A stretch of 64,000 nucleotides of DNA from Verrucomicrobiia bacterium (GCA_023953615.1 JAMLJH010000001.1:785360-849359), one strand, 5' to 3'; shown: positions 38,122-47,641, counted from the stretch's first letter. Numbers and translations are program-made. The notes: generated from the sequence alone by a model not told the origin.

Positions 38122-39162
38122 ATGCAACGCCGTACACGCATATCGGGCCTTTTTTTGACTGGCACGCTCTGGTTGAGCGGGGTGATTTCCGCACAACTAC
38201 CGCCCCCGCCCGGTCAAGTCGCTCCCGGCGAAGCGCCGCGGTATGAAGCCTACCTATTCGCGCACATGATGCAGGGGGATTACGGTCGTCTCTATTATAG
38301 TGTCAGCCGCGACGGATTGCATTGGGAGTTGCTTAATCACGGGCGCCGGGTGTTTGAGGATTATCGCGGTCACGCCAGCATCTGCCGCGGACCGGACCAC
38401 CGCTACTACCTCGTTGGCAACCGCAGCGACGACGCTCCCGACATCAATTTCTGGGTCTCCACCAATTTAATCACCTGGCAAAAATACGGGGAATTCACGC
38501 CCAACTTGCAAACTGTGCCCGATTATCCGAAACCCTTGGCCCGCATTGGCGCACCCAAATTATTTTTTGATGCGGTCAGCGCCCAATACCTGCTGACCTG
38601 GCACACGCCGCACGACCTGGGACCAACCGATTTGCCGGAACCGTATTGGGCCAGTCAGCGGACCCTCTATGTCACCTCCAAGGATTTGCGCACCTTCAGC
38701 GATCCGCCGCGGAAATTTTTCCATTGGGACCTGGCCACCATTGACACGATCGTGCAACCGGAAAACGGCATCTACTACGCCATCATCAAAGACGAGCGTT
38801 ATCCCACGGTGAATTGGCCGACGGGCAAGACCATCCGCATCTGTCAATCCGGGCAGTTGCGGGGAAATTATTCCCCGCCCGGCCCCCCGATCAGCCCGAG
38901 CTTCCGGGAAGCGCCAACGCTGATTCCCGCGCCAAACGGAAAAGCTTGGTATCTCTACTACGAACAGTATCCCGGCGTGGCGTATGGACTTTCGGCGGCT
39001 CTGACGCTCGCGGGACCGTGGTTTGAAGTGGCCGGCAACCAGCGACCTGATTGGGATAAATTTTATCTCCCACCCAAGGTGCGTCATGGCGCCATGCTGC
39101 CAATTTCGCGTCAGGAATTTGACGCCCTCGTCGCCGCTTTCGGCAAAGCCACCGCGCCATAA
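38122..39162 (+). CDS. Exported GH43-like five-bladed propeller protein
   Basis: About 346 residues from the ATG at 38122, chosen since a signal peptide starts here (RRTRISGLFLTGTLWLSGVISAQ); the frame upstream overlaps the dehydrogenase remnant. Repeats such as YYSVSRDGLHWELLNHG, FWVSTNLITWQKYG and LYVTSKDLRTFSDPPRKFF are blade motifs seen in GH43/GH32-type and related proteins. Catalytic residues cannot be assigned safely. It may act on arabinose- or xylose-containing glycans. Confidence 0.7.
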   Translation: MQRRTRISGLFLTGTLWLSGVISAQLPPPPGQVAPGEAPRYEAYLFAHMMQGDYGRLYYSVSRDGLHWELLNHGRRVFEDYRGHASICRGPDHRYYLVGNRSDDAPDINFWVSTNLITWQKYGEFTPNLQTVPDYPKPLARIGAPKLFFDAVSAQYLLTWHTPHDLGPTDLPEPYWASQRTLYVTSKDLRTFSDPPRKFFHWDLATIDTIVQPENGIYYAIIKDERYPTVNWPTGKTIRICQSGQLRGNYSPPGPPISPSFREAPTLIPAPNGKAWYLYYEQYPGVAYGLSAALTLAGPWFEVAGNQRPDWDKFYLPPKVRHGAMLPISRQEFDALVAAFGKATAP

Positions 39163-39171
39163 ATTCCGCCA

Positions 39172-40296
39172 CTACACCGGGAGTGCGGCACGCTGAGCCA
39201 ACCACCGCAACAGTTGTTCTCCTACTTGCAAACCTTCGCCCGGCTTGATGACCCGATTGTGGTAAAGCAGGTATGCCAGCGTCAGGGGATACAGATAAGC
39301 AGCAATTCCTGCCGCTTGTGCGTACTGCTTGAATTGCGGCTGATGAAACAACGCCTCCACGCGGGTCGCCACCGCTTCGGCGGTCAATCGGTGTTTCAAA
39401 ATTGCGGTCTGGATTTCGTAATGAAACCAATCCCACCCCGGCAATCCCCGCAACGCGCCACGCTCCCAATCCACCACCACCCACGCGTCGTTGGGACGGA
39501 CCTTCACGTTCCACGGCGTAAAATCACCGTGATGCACCGCCGCGCGCACCTGACGGTTGGCCAGCGTTTCGTTCAACGAAATGAACAACGGATCCGTGGC
39601 GCTGACTCGCGCCAGCTCCTGCCACACGGCCGTTGCCCCCACCGTCAGAGTTTCTTTTTCATGCAACCACGAACCCAGAATCCTACCGACCTCGCCGTCA
39701 TCGGTCGGACTGCGGCCGGCATAATAATCCATCGCCAACGCGCTGCCAGTTTCGCCGGCAAAATGATTTCGGAATTTCGGAATCCCCAACCGGTCGGCTG
39801 GCAGTTGCCGCAGCACTTCGGCTTCGCGAGCAATGATTTGTCGGGCTTGCGGCTGCAACCCCGCTTTCACCACGGCCACTGGCGACCGGGTGCCGTCCAA
39901 CGCCAGCAGAATGAATCGCTGCGCTGCGGCGGGCTGATTGCCGATCAAAATCGCCGGGGTGACGCACGCCGATTGATCTCCGCCGCCCAGTTCGCGTAAG
40001 CAAGCAGTCAAGGGTGCGATCGGATCAGCTTGAACCGTGAATTGTTCTCCGAAGGTGCGCAACGGCGTGCCCGCATACCAAGGCAATAATTTCCGCACCA
40101 GCCGGGCTGCTGGTCGTTGCGCCGCGTAAAGTTGGGTGGCGGCAGTGGCGGCGCGAAAGTTGGTTGGCAACAAAAGCAGCGGTTTGCCGTGCCGACGAAA
40201 CACCAGCCACCGGAACTGCGCCAGCGAATCGCCGGCCCGCTCCACCGAACCGAAGAGTTCGCGGACCTGCGCCAAGGGTGCGAGTGAATTTTCCAT
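39172..40296 (-). CDS. Aminoglycoside-phosphotransferase-like kinase (APH fold)
   Basis: A 374-residue protein. The Brenner motif HHGDFTPWNVKV (about residue 256) and the following VVDWERG are the catalytic and metal-binding parts of the APH/choline-kinase fold, and VAVVKAGLQPQ with AREAEVL resembles the ATP-binding strand and helix. The N-terminal 120 residues are not part of the usual fold. The substrate is unknown; the family includes sugar, choline and small-molecule kinases, and antibiotic resistance should not be assumed. Convergent with the GH43-like gene. Confidence 0.75.
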   Translation of the reverse strand: MENSLAPLAQVRELFGSVERAGDSLAQFRWLVFRRHGKPLLLLPTNFRAATAATQLYAAQRPAARLVRKLLPWYAGTPLRTFGEQFTVQADPIAPLTACLRELGGGDQSACVTPAILIGNQPAAAQRFILLALDGTRSPVAVVKAGLQPQARQIIAREAEVLRQLPADRLGIPKFRNHFAGETGSALAMDYYAGRSPTDDGEVGRILGSWLHEKETLTVGATAVWQELARVSATDPLFISLNETLANRQVRAAVHHGDFTPWNVKVRPNDAWVVVDWERGALRGLPGWDWFHYEIQTAILKHRLTAEAVATRVEALFHQPQFKQYAQAAGIAAYLYPLTLAYLLYHNRVIKPGEGLQVGEQLLRWLAQRAALPV

Positions 40297-40526
40297 CCTG
40301 ATGCCGCGCGACTTATTTCATCTCGTGTTGCCGTCCGTTCCCGCCCAGCGAATTTTGCCGGGCACCGCTCCCGGCGCCACCGCGTCGGTTCCAGTTTGGC
40401 GAAGGCTGACATGCTTGATCAACACGCGCGCCGTCATTGGAATCCTTTTACCGGATCGCCTCAAGCTCTTTGCGCCGCCCGCGATTCATTGCGGAACAAA
40501 ATTCCGCCGGTAACCGGTTCACGTCT

Positions 40527-40565
40527 CCCGCAATGACTGCCCGCAATGACTGCCCGCATTGACTC
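40527..40565. repeat. Thirteen-base tandem repeat
   Basis: The unit CCCGCAATGACTG occurs three times in a row, the last copy with one change. It lies 30 bases before the LolC/E start, in the 299-base gap following the kinase gene. Each unit is too short and too few for CRISPR. It could be a slippage product or a regulator site. Confidence 0.55.
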
Positions 40566-40595
40566 CATTCCCCGCTCCGCATAGGCTCTCGCGAC

Positions 40596-41891
40596 ATGTC
40601 GAAACTACCGTTTGAACTGCTCCTGGCGCTGCGTTATCTGCGGCCCAAACGGTCGTTCGTTTCCATCATCACGCTGATCTCCGTCCTCGGCGTCATGCTC
40701 GGCGTGGCGGTATTGATTATCGTCATCAGCGTCATGAGCGGGTTCGACGCCGAACTGCGCGCCAAGGTGCTGGGCTTTACTTCGCATCTGAAAGTTTCCC
40801 AATACGCCGCCGGTTCCCCCGGTCGGGAAAGCACGTTGAGCAATTATTACGCGGTGGAAAAACAGGTGGCGGAAAATCCCGAAGTGGTCGGCGTGGCCCC
40901 CAACGTCCTGGGCCAGGTGCTGCTGGAAACACAACCGGTGGATGGACAAGCCCTCCTGCGCGCGCCGTTTGTGCGCGGCATTGATCCGGAAGCGGAAGGC
41001 GCCGTCAGCAACCTGACCAACAACATGGTCGCGGGCAACTGGGACGTGGAACGCCGCGGCCTGGTCATCGGTCAACGCCTGGCGGACGACCTCGGCCTGG
41101 GCGTGGGTGACAAGGTGCTCATCCTCTCCGAGCGGCATCTGCGCAAAATGCGCGACCTGGAGCGGCACGGTCGCAACGCGGAAATTCCGCCGGACGAATA
41201 CGAAATCCGCGGCATCTTCGACGCCGGCCTCTACGAATTCAATTCGCTCTTTGTGTTCACCTCGCTGGAGCAGGCGCAAATGTTATTCGGACTTTTTGAC
41301 ACCGACGAAATCAGCAATCTCTCCGTGGCCGTGCGCGATCCGTTTCGCGCCACCACAGTCGCCCGCGAACTCCAAAATGAACTCGGCCCGAATTATCGCG
41401 TCACCACCTGGATGCAGGACAGTCCGATGATGCAGGCCGTGGCGGTGGAAAAAAACATGATGCTCTACATCCTGTTTTTCATCGTGCTGGTGGCCGCGTT
41501 CGGCATCACCTGCACGCTCATCACGTTCATCATGATGAAGACGCGCGAGATCGGTTTGCTGAAAGCCCTGGGCGCGAGCCGCCGGCAAATCATGACCGTC
41601 TTCCTCGCGCAAAGCCTGGTGGTAAGCGGCCTCGGCATTCTGGCTGGATTCGGCCTCGGCATCCTGGCCATCACCTATCGCAATGAATTCCTGGAGTTCA
41701 TGCGGCGCGTAACCGGCGCGGAATTGTTTCCCGCCGAAATTTATGGGTTCACCCAACTGCCCGCGTTGATTCTGCCCGTGGACTTGGTGATCATTGGCGG
41801 CGGTTCGCTGCTCATTTGTCTGGCGGCGGCCATTTTCCCGGCCTGGCACGCCAGTCGCCTAAACCCCGTGGAAGCCCTGCGTCATGAGTGA
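40596..41891 (+). CDS. Lipoprotein-releasing ABC transporter permease LolC/LolE
   Basis: A 431-residue permease with the N-terminal helix SIITLISVLGVMLGVAVLIIVISVMSGF, a periplasmic domain (about 50-270) and three C-terminal helices including MMKTREIGLLKALGASRRQI, the coupling element. The FELLLALRYLRPKR start is typical. With LolD it extracts lipoproteins from the inner membrane and gives them to LolA. One permease gene is present, as in the LolF-type arrangement. Its last bases overlap LolD. Confidence 0.9.
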   Translation: MSKLPFELLLALRYLRPKRSFVSIITLISVLGVMLGVAVLIIVISVMSGFDAELRAKVLGFTSHLKVSQYAAGSPGRESTLSNYYAVEKQVAENPEVVGVAPNVLGQVLLETQPVDGQALLRAPFVRGIDPEAEGAVSNLTNNMVAGNWDVERRGLVIGQRLADDLGLGVGDKVLILSERHLRKMRDLERHGRNAEIPPDEYEIRGIFDAGLYEFNSLFVFTSLEQAQMLFGLFDTDEISNLSVAVRDPFRATTVARELQNELGPNYRVTTWMQDSPMMQAVAVEKNMMLYILFFIVLVAAFGITCTLITFIMMKTREIGLLKALGASRRQIMTVFLAQSLVVSGLGILAGFGLGILAITYRNEFLEFMRRVTGAELFPAEIYGFTQLPALILPVDLVIIGGGSLLICLAAAIFPAWHASRLNPVEALRHE

Positions 41892-42558
41892 ACTGCTGCT
41901 GGCCGCGCAAAAAATCGGAAAAACTTACACGCTCGGCAAACGCCGGCTCGAAGTGTTGCGCGACGTTTCCCTGGAAGTCGGTTACGGCGAATTCATCGCC
42001 CTCCGCGGCGCCTCGGGCGCCGGTAAAAGCACGCTGCTCCACCTGCTGGGCGGACTGGACACGCCCGATACCGGGACCATCTGGTGCGCCGGCACCCACC
42101 TCACCCAGGCATCCGAAAGTGAGCTGGCCCACCTGCGCAACGTCAAGCTGGGCTTCATCTTCCAAGCCTACCATTTGCTCCCCGAACTCGACGCGCTGGA
42201 AAATGTTTGTGTGCCCGCGCGTCTGGCGCGGATTCCAGCCCCGATGGCCGCCCGCCGCGCGCAGGAACTGTTGGAGCGGGTTGGTTTGGGCGCGCGCCTG
42301 GATCACAAACCTTACGAACTCTCCGGCGGCGAACAGCAACGCGTCGCCATCGCCCGCGCGCTGATCAATGAACCGGAACTCATTCTTGCCGATGAACCCA
42401 CCGGCAATCTCGATTCGCACACGGGCCAGGAAATCGTGGACCTACTGATCCAGTTACGCGCCGAGAAAAACACCACCCTCATCATTGCCACCCACGACGC
42501 CGGGGTGGCCGGACGCGCACCGAAAGTGGTGCAACTGGTGGACGGACAGATCAGTTGA
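41884..42558 (+). CDS. lolD: Lipoprotein-releasing ABC transporter ATPase LolD
   Basis: A 224-residue ATPase starting with an ATG that overlaps the end of the permease by eight bases, so the two are coupled. It has Walker A GASGAGKST, Q-loop FIFQAYHLLP, signature LSGGEQQR, Walker [13 protein letters not shown] and the switch histidine in ATHD. It drives lipoprotein release. It resembles the exporter ATPase at 21919 but pairs with a different permease. Confidence 0.9.
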   Translation: MSELLLAAQKIGKTYTLGKRRLEVLRDVSLEVGYGEFIALRGASGAGKSTLLHLLGGLDTPDTGTIWCAGTHLTQASESELAHLRNVKLGFIFQAYHLLPELDALENVCVPARLARIPAPMAARRAQELLERVGLGARLDHKPYELSGGEQQRVAIARALINEPELILADEPTGNLDSHTGQEIVDLLIQLRAEKNTTLIIATHDAGVAGRAPKVVQLVDGQIS

Positions 42559-42855
42559 TTCCCGCCCCGGCGACGAGGTTTATTGCGCGATACCAGTGGA
42601 GGAAAAAGTGCGTTTGACTTTCCGGTCATGACGGAGGTTTTCCAATTCCAACTTACACGGAAGTAAACCGATGTTTTATTTGCATGGAGATGCCACTCGC
42701 CTCAATCACCTTTTGTCTCATAAAGAAAAACATGAGGGCAGGCGACTGTTTCCGCGCTAGAGAATGACCGATTCACTTCGCTCGCGCTAAATGATCGCAA
42801 AGCTTTCCATCACGGCGTTGGCGCTATTCAGGCCATCGGTTATATCCGCGAGGTT

Positions 42856-42933
42856 TTGGACTGCGGCAGTCCTCTGCCGCTTTCCTATCGCCCGCCGATG
42901 TTTCCAAAGCGGCAGAAGACTGCCGCACTCCAA
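42856..42933. repeat. Long inverted repeat of an intergenic element
   Basis: Two 28-base arms, at 42856-42883 and 42906-42933, are near-perfect inverted copies (starting ttggactgcggcagtcctct) separated by 22 bases. A third copy of the arm lies at 49107-49134. The 508-base gap 42559-43066 has no supported gene; this element is its only clear content. It looks like a mobile non-coding repeat. Confidence 0.65.
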
Positions 42934-43066
42934 GACGCTGCCGCGCGGGCGCTCGCTCTGGACCAATAATGGTCGTCAGTTTGAAGCCGGCACGTGGCTT
43001 GAAGTTGGGAGACCCGCCGCGTCACGTCGGCAGCTACAGGAGCATTTGGAACACCCTAGAATTCTT

Positions 43067-43862
43067 TTACCGATTGCCCTTGGCTCGATTGTGAGTCTTG
43101 CAGAGCAGTTGACAATTTCTGGCGGTCGTCGCGCCGCCGTGGCTCCACGCGGCGACATGGTCGGCATCCATATCCGCAAGTTTCCAAATCTTGATCTTGT
43201 TGGCATCCGGCCCGATGGCGCAAAGCGGACAATTTGATTTGCCTTTCGCCTCCGCCGCCTGCGTCTGCGCCGCATACACGGATTTCTTCGTGGCCTCATC
43301 AAAGACGCGGACATTCAGCAATTTCGTATCGGTGGAACCGCCGAGGAGGTATTCGTAAATCCCCCGGCGATCTTTGACGTACGGATCACCGTAAAGTGCT
43401 TTCACGGCGGCGGAGATCTTCGCGGGATTGTAGGCGGTCTTGTGATACGCTTCGTAAAGTCGCCCCCACTCCAGTCCCTTCATCTCGCTTTCGACCTCCG
43501 TGAAGACGCCCGACACCCAATCAATGACGGTGTTGAAATAGGTTTTCAATTCCCGGATGTCGTTGTCTCCGCGATGGCGGCTCATGTAATCGCTGATGCG
43601 CCCTTGGCTCACCCACTCCAGCGCGCGCTCCAAAAAATCCTGCCGATTCGCGCTGCCGCGAATGTACCAACTCCATTTCTGGATGTTGGCATTCTGACTG
43701 TTGCTGAACTCCGCCTTGCCCAACGTCACGAACGGCCCCGAAAAAATGGCGTTAAGCAATTCCTGTTCATTGAGCGGGATGCCCGCGATGTTGATGGTCT
43801 TGAACCACTCCTTGATCTCACTTTCCGTCCCCTCACATTCGTAAATGGTCAGCTTCGTCCCC
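43067..43862 (-). pseudogene. DUF262-HNH endonuclease-like gene, C-terminal half (split by IS)
   Basis: This half encodes about 261 residues. It begins LTIYECEGTESEIKEWF and continues the DUF262 domain (INIAGIPLNEQELLNAIF), then a helical region, then a C-terminal HNH-like motif: CPLCAIG, DMDADHVAAWSHGG and NCQLLCKTHN, with the histidine and cysteine ligands expected for an HNH nuclease. Removing the insertion and one target copy rejoins it in frame with 45306-45689 to give 389 residues. DUF262-HNH proteins occur with methyltransferases in defence islands and resemble the nuclease half of GmrSD-type enzymes. Confidence 0.85.
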
Positions 43863-45305
43863 GGGTGTGATTGGAAGTGACGGTCAAAGGCTAATTTTTT
43901 GTAAGTGATTTAGCCCTGGCGCCTTGGAACGATTTTGTATATTTGAAGTGGTTCATGAACGATGAACGACCGAAATCCAAAAACGTTTCCCCTTCCCGCC
44001 GATCCCTGGAAGAGCGGTTGGCGCATCGGCCCGACGTGCTGGCACGGCTGCACGAACTGGCCGATACGCTCGACCAATCCGTCACCGACGACTGCACCGC
44101 CGATGAAGCCGAAGCGCGCGTGAGCGCGCAGGTGCGCCAATTGGCTCAGGAGCTTTTGGGCCAGTGGGCCCGCGAAGCCGAGGCCCACACCCAAGCCCAG
44201 GTGCCCCAGCGCCATCCGGATGCCATTCACTACGGTAAAAAAAAAGACTGACGTGGCAGACCACCTTTGGGTGGGTGGAAGTCCAGGAGACGCAATGGCG
44301 GCTGGGCCGGCGCGGCCGGTTGTTGCGCCCCTTCTGCCAACGGGCCAGGGTGAATCCGCGCGGCCGTTCGCGGCGGTTGCAACGGGCGCTGGTGGATTTC
44401 GGGGCCGAGGAAAGTTTTGCCCGCGCCGCTCAACGCGTGCGGGAACACTACGGGCTGGACGTGACGGCCACAGCGGTGCGCCAGCACACCTTGGCGCACG
44501 GGGCGCGGATCAGCGCCTTGGCCGTCACGCCGCCCAAACGCGCGGTCCGCACGCTGGTCACGCAACTGGACGGCAGTCTGATTCCCATCATGGTGCCGCC
44601 CACCCACAGCGAAGATCGTCGCTGCGGCAAACAACTCATCTGGCGCGAAGCGCGTTTGTGTCTGGCTCGGCCCAAAGACTCGGCCACGCCCTGCTACGGC
44701 GCCACCTTGGGCAGCGTGACGCTGGCTGGCGCGATGTGGCGGGCCACGGCCCAAGCCGCCGGGCTGGGCGCACGCACGCACGTCCATGGGGTGGGCGACG
44801 GGGCGGCCTGGATTCTCACCCAGTTCCAGGAACAGTTCGGCGCGCAAGGTGATTACTTGTTGGACTTCTACCACGTGAGCGAATACCTCGCGGCGGCCGC
44901 GACGGTGATTCACCCCAAAAATCCCGAACGCTGGCGCCGCCGCCAACAAAGCCGGTTGCTGGAAAACAAGGTGTCGGCCGTGCTGCGGGCGTTGACTGCG
45001 CACCTCGAACCCGAAGGCGTGCCGACCGCGCCCGTGCGGGCGGCGTACCGCTACTTGAGCGAACGGCGGGCGCATCTGGACTATGCGGGCGCACGGACGG
45101 CGGGACTGGAGATCGGCTCCGGCGAGATTGAAAGCGGCCATCGGCATGTGATTCAACAACGGCTCAAACTGGCGGGCAGTTGGTGGAAGGAAACCAACGC
45201 CGAAGCCATGCTAGGCCTACGCGTGGCCCGCGCCAACCAACTCTGGTCGCGCTACTGGTCCACGCCAAAACTCGGCCTCAATTGACCGTCACTTCCAATC
45301 ACACC
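43863..45305 (+). mobile_element. ISKra4-like insertion sequence
   Basis: About 1443 bp, flanked by the 10-base duplication CTTCGTCCCC at 43853-43862 and 45306-45315. The ends are 24-base perfect inverted repeats (43864-43887 and 45282-45305, beginning GGTGTGATTGG). It carries a two-frame transposase whose stop codon lies in the right inverted repeat. Excision would restore the DUF262-HNH gene exactly. ISKra4 is assigned from protein similarity remembered, not from a search. Confidence 0.85.
43955..45285 (+). CDS. ISKra4-like transposase, two frames with -1 frameshift
   Basis: The first frame runs from the ATG at 43955 and ends KKKD at 44251. A run of nine A followed by G at its end is a classic slippery site. 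After a -1 shift the frame continues [19 protein letters not shown] into the large second frame, which would otherwise lack a proper start. The second frame holds [26 protein letters not shown] and the end [20 protein letters not shown], typical of this family. A joined protein of about 440 residues is likely the active enzyme. Confidence 0.75.
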
Positions 45306-45689
45306 CTTCGTCCCCAGCACCCTTGCTTTTTTGTCCTTGGCCATGCCGCTAAAGTATTGCTCGTTACCGTCGTCATCCTTCACGGCAAACTTATCCGTGA
45401 CAAACCGCCCCAGACTGGTGACGCGCTGCTGCCCATCCAACACTTCCAGCCCGCCCTCGCGCACCCGGTTGAAATAAAGCAACCCGATGGGGTAGCCCTT
45501 CAACACGGACTCGATGACCGCCATTTCCTTGCTGCCGCCGTCGGAGGCGTAGATGTAATTGCGCTGATACTCGGGCTGAATTGTGAGCTTGCCCGACAAA
45601 CCGAAAAGCCCTCGGCCTTCCAGTTCGTTATAGACAAACCCGTCGCAAATCTCTTTGACCGTGATGTCGGTTCGGAGGGTGGTTTTCAT
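45306..45689 (-). pseudogene. DUF262-HNH endonuclease-like gene, N-terminal half (split by IS)
   Basis: 128 codons starting at an ATG at 45689. The sequence [27 protein letters not shown] and [24 protein letters not shown] are the DUF262 signature, including the DGQQR motif, a nucleotide-binding or cleavage-linked element in GmrS/DndB-type proteins. The frame runs into the insertion after GTK. The gene lies 18 bases after the methyltransferase stop, so the two formed one operon. In its present state the nuclease is broken, but the methyltransferase is intact. Confidence 0.85.
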
Positions 45690-45707
45690 GATTTTGCCGG
45701 CTGGGAT

Positions 45708-46895
45708 TTACTTGCTCTTGTTTCGGATTAGAACGCGCTTGAACACCTTGACGCCATTAACGACTCCGGATGAGTTAAGGTCGTAAACGCCCGGTTTGCC
45801 AAATCGTTTCAAATACGCATCGCGGCACTCTCTGGATGTGTACACCCGAGTCCGGTAGTCATTGTTCGGGTCGTTAGACTCAAGCACTCCCACAATCTCA
45901 AACTGGTCGGGGTTATATTTATCCAGGAAGCTGATGGGCACGCCCATCACGCCGTCGTAATCACTTGGAATGGCATCCGTGAACGGCACTTCGATGGCAT
46001 CATAATTATCATATTTGGCATACTGCCGCTGGCCTTTGATTTCCTGGTGTTTGCTGAATTTGAAATTTTCACTCGCCGTCATCAGCGCCAACGGCTGATG
46101 TCGTCGTCCGTGATCTAATGTAGTAAACCAGCACACACCGGGCACACGGTTCACTTTTATACCATTCCGCTCGCGCTCAAATTTGTATGTGACGGCATAC
46201 TTAAAGTTCTCAGGGACGTTGAAATACATGCCGACATTAAAATTCGTTGCACCCAGCCACATCTTGTTCTCCTTTATCTTTGGAAAGATTTCTTTGTAGG
46301 TGATCGCATTCATATTGCCGATAACCACAAACTTTTTGTCGTAATCGAAAAGCTGTTTCACATACGATCGGAACAAACTGAACGGCGGATTCGTCACCAC
46401 GATATCCGCTTGTTTGAGCAGTGCGATGCACTCATTGCTGCGGAAATCGCCGTCGCCTTCCAGCGGCGTCCACTCGTTGTGTTTGTTTGCCTTTAACTTC
46501 TTGGCAATAGCGTTCAGCGAGAACTCGCCGCCGTTACCGTCAATGCCGCGCACTTCGTTGATGATGAATCTATTGGCGTTAACCTTGGGTCGCCCTTTTG
46601 ATTTCGGCAGCGTGAGGTCATCGCCGAATAGCGCCAGTTGCGTGTTGGCGACGGGCGAAGGTTTGTAGCTGGTGGTGATCAACCGTTTCAAGCCGAGCTT
46701 GTTGAAATTGAGCACGAAATAGCGGAAGAAATTGCTCTCATACGGATCGTCGCAGTTGCAATAGACCACTTGGCCGCGGAACACATTGGCGTCGTATTCC
46801 AGATACGCTTCCATCTCCTTCTGAATATCGCCGTATTGAGTGTAGAACTCGTCGTTCTTTGCCCGCTTCGCGTTGGTGAGATTTTCGTTTGCCAT
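45708..46895 (-). CDS. EcoRI-family adenine-specific DNA methyltransferase
   Basis: A 395-residue protein. The N-terminal NAKRAKNDEFYTQYGDIQKEM and VVYCNCDDPYESNFFRYF are hallmarks of the EcoRI-type methyltransferase family. The catalytic motif IV is IVVTNPPFSLFRSYVKQL, which fits adenine-N6 methylation. It is followed by the DUF262-HNH gene, now disrupted. The DNA target site cannot be predicted from the sequence. Without its nuclease partner it may act as an orphan modification enzyme. It has lower GC and more lysine than its neighbours, suggesting acquisition. Confidence 0.9.
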   Translation of the reverse strand: MANENLTNAKRAKNDEFYTQYGDIQKEMEAYLEYDANVFRGQVVYCNCDDPYESNFFRYFVLNFNKLGLKRLITTSYKPSPVANTQLALFGDDLTLPKSKGRPKVNANRFIINEVRGIDGNGGEFSLNAIAKKLKANKHNEWTPLEGDGDFRSNECIALLKQADIVVTNPPFSLFRSYVKQLFDYDKKFVVIGNMNAITYKEIFPKIKENKMWLGATNFNVGMYFNVPENFKYAVTYKFERERNGIKVNRVPGVCWFTTLDHGRRHQPLALMTASENFKFSKHQEIKGQRQYAKYDNYDAIEVPFTDAIPSDYDGVMGVPISFLDKYNPDQFEIVGVLESNDPNNDYRTRVYTSRECRDAYLKRFGKPGVYDLNSSGVVNGVKVFKRVLIRNKSK

Positions 46896-46986
46896 GTTTC
46901 CGCTGCGAGCCAGCGGAAACGGGAAATCTAAAAATAGAAGGGGCGCGAACCTAACGCGCCCTGCATCGAGGCACCGCGAAGCGCCC

Positions 46987-47097
46987 TTACACGAGACGCG
47001 CCAAGCCGCGCCCGATTGGGCGCGTGCTCGTCGGTTCGTGTAAAAACGGGCTTGGGAAAATTCGCGGTTTTCGATGCAGCCCGTAGCCGAAGCTACG
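46987..47097. other. Gene-free stretch with inverted repeats before the duplicated small-ORF region
   Basis: In the gap 46896-47362, no credible gene is seen. TTACACGA at 46987-46994 pairs with TCGTGTAA at 47036-47043, with GC-rich complementary words between, so a longer folded structure is possible. A perfect 6-bp hairpin with a CGAA loop lies at 47082-47097 (CGTAGC/GCTACG). It may be a small RNA, part of the methyltransferase promoter, or the edge of a mobile piece. Confidence 0.3.
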
Positions 47098-47310
47098 CAA
47101 AGTTGTAGATTAAATTATCTGGTCATTTTGTTTTTCACTAACGCGGTCGAAAGTACCAAACCAGCAGCGGAAGCAAAGCCGGGAGTTGCGCGACGTGGTG
47201 CGGCTAATCCGATGCCGCCCTGTGGCCTTCTCCGTGAGATCAAGCGCCCTCCCCCCTCACCTCCAAGGGGGAGCGGGTCGCGGCGAGAAGTTCGTTTGTC
47301 GTCACCGTTC

Positions 47311-47623
47311 TGATTAAATCATCATGGCGCGCGGCCAGCATCCGGGTAAGATGGATTAAAACATGATCGAATTTGAACAGTTCAAAGAATTGATCGCGGA
47401 AATTCAGTCGCAAGGATACGACGAAGAAACTGCTTCGCGCTTCGCCGCATTGATAGGCGATTTGCCGTGCTACGACGAGGATGGGAACATGGTCGTGCGA
47501 GACGGCGACCGGATTTTGGCGCGGTTGCGACCGTTGAAATTTTACGAGGACTGAACCACGACCGCGCTGGCCGGCAGTGCCGTGACCATCGGCGCGATCG
47601 GAGGCGGGCGCGGATTTGTTCGT
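47311..47623 (+). repeat. Direct repeat unit, copy 1
   Basis: About 310 bases are shared with 48257-48569 at high identity. The match begins with attaaatcatcatggcgcgc and ends in the region after the small ORF (ccacgaccgcgctggccggc). The two copies flank the TPMT-like gene. The repeat includes the leader, the whole small ORF and the start of the trailing sequence, so the unit was duplicated as a gene with its control region. Confidence 0.8.
47363..47554 (+). CDS. Small conserved protein, copy 1
   Basis: A 63-residue acidic protein with a helical first half (EFEQFKELIAEIQSQGYDEE) and a beta-like end (GNMVVRDGDRILARLRPL). The paralogue at 48309 differs at about twelve positions and by one whole codon, with the frame intact, which supports translation and selection. 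No function is known. It is preceded by an identical leader to copy 2, ending GGATTAAAACATG. Confidence 0.7.
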   Translation: MIEFEQFKELIAEIQSQGYDEETASRFAALIGDLPCYDEDGNMVVRDGDRILARLRPLKFYED

Positions 47624-47641
47624 CACGCGCGAGATTAAATT

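Noticed and set aside
40527-40565. Possible CRISPR-like tandem repeat
   Set aside because: The units are 13 bases with no spacers and no cas genes are present.
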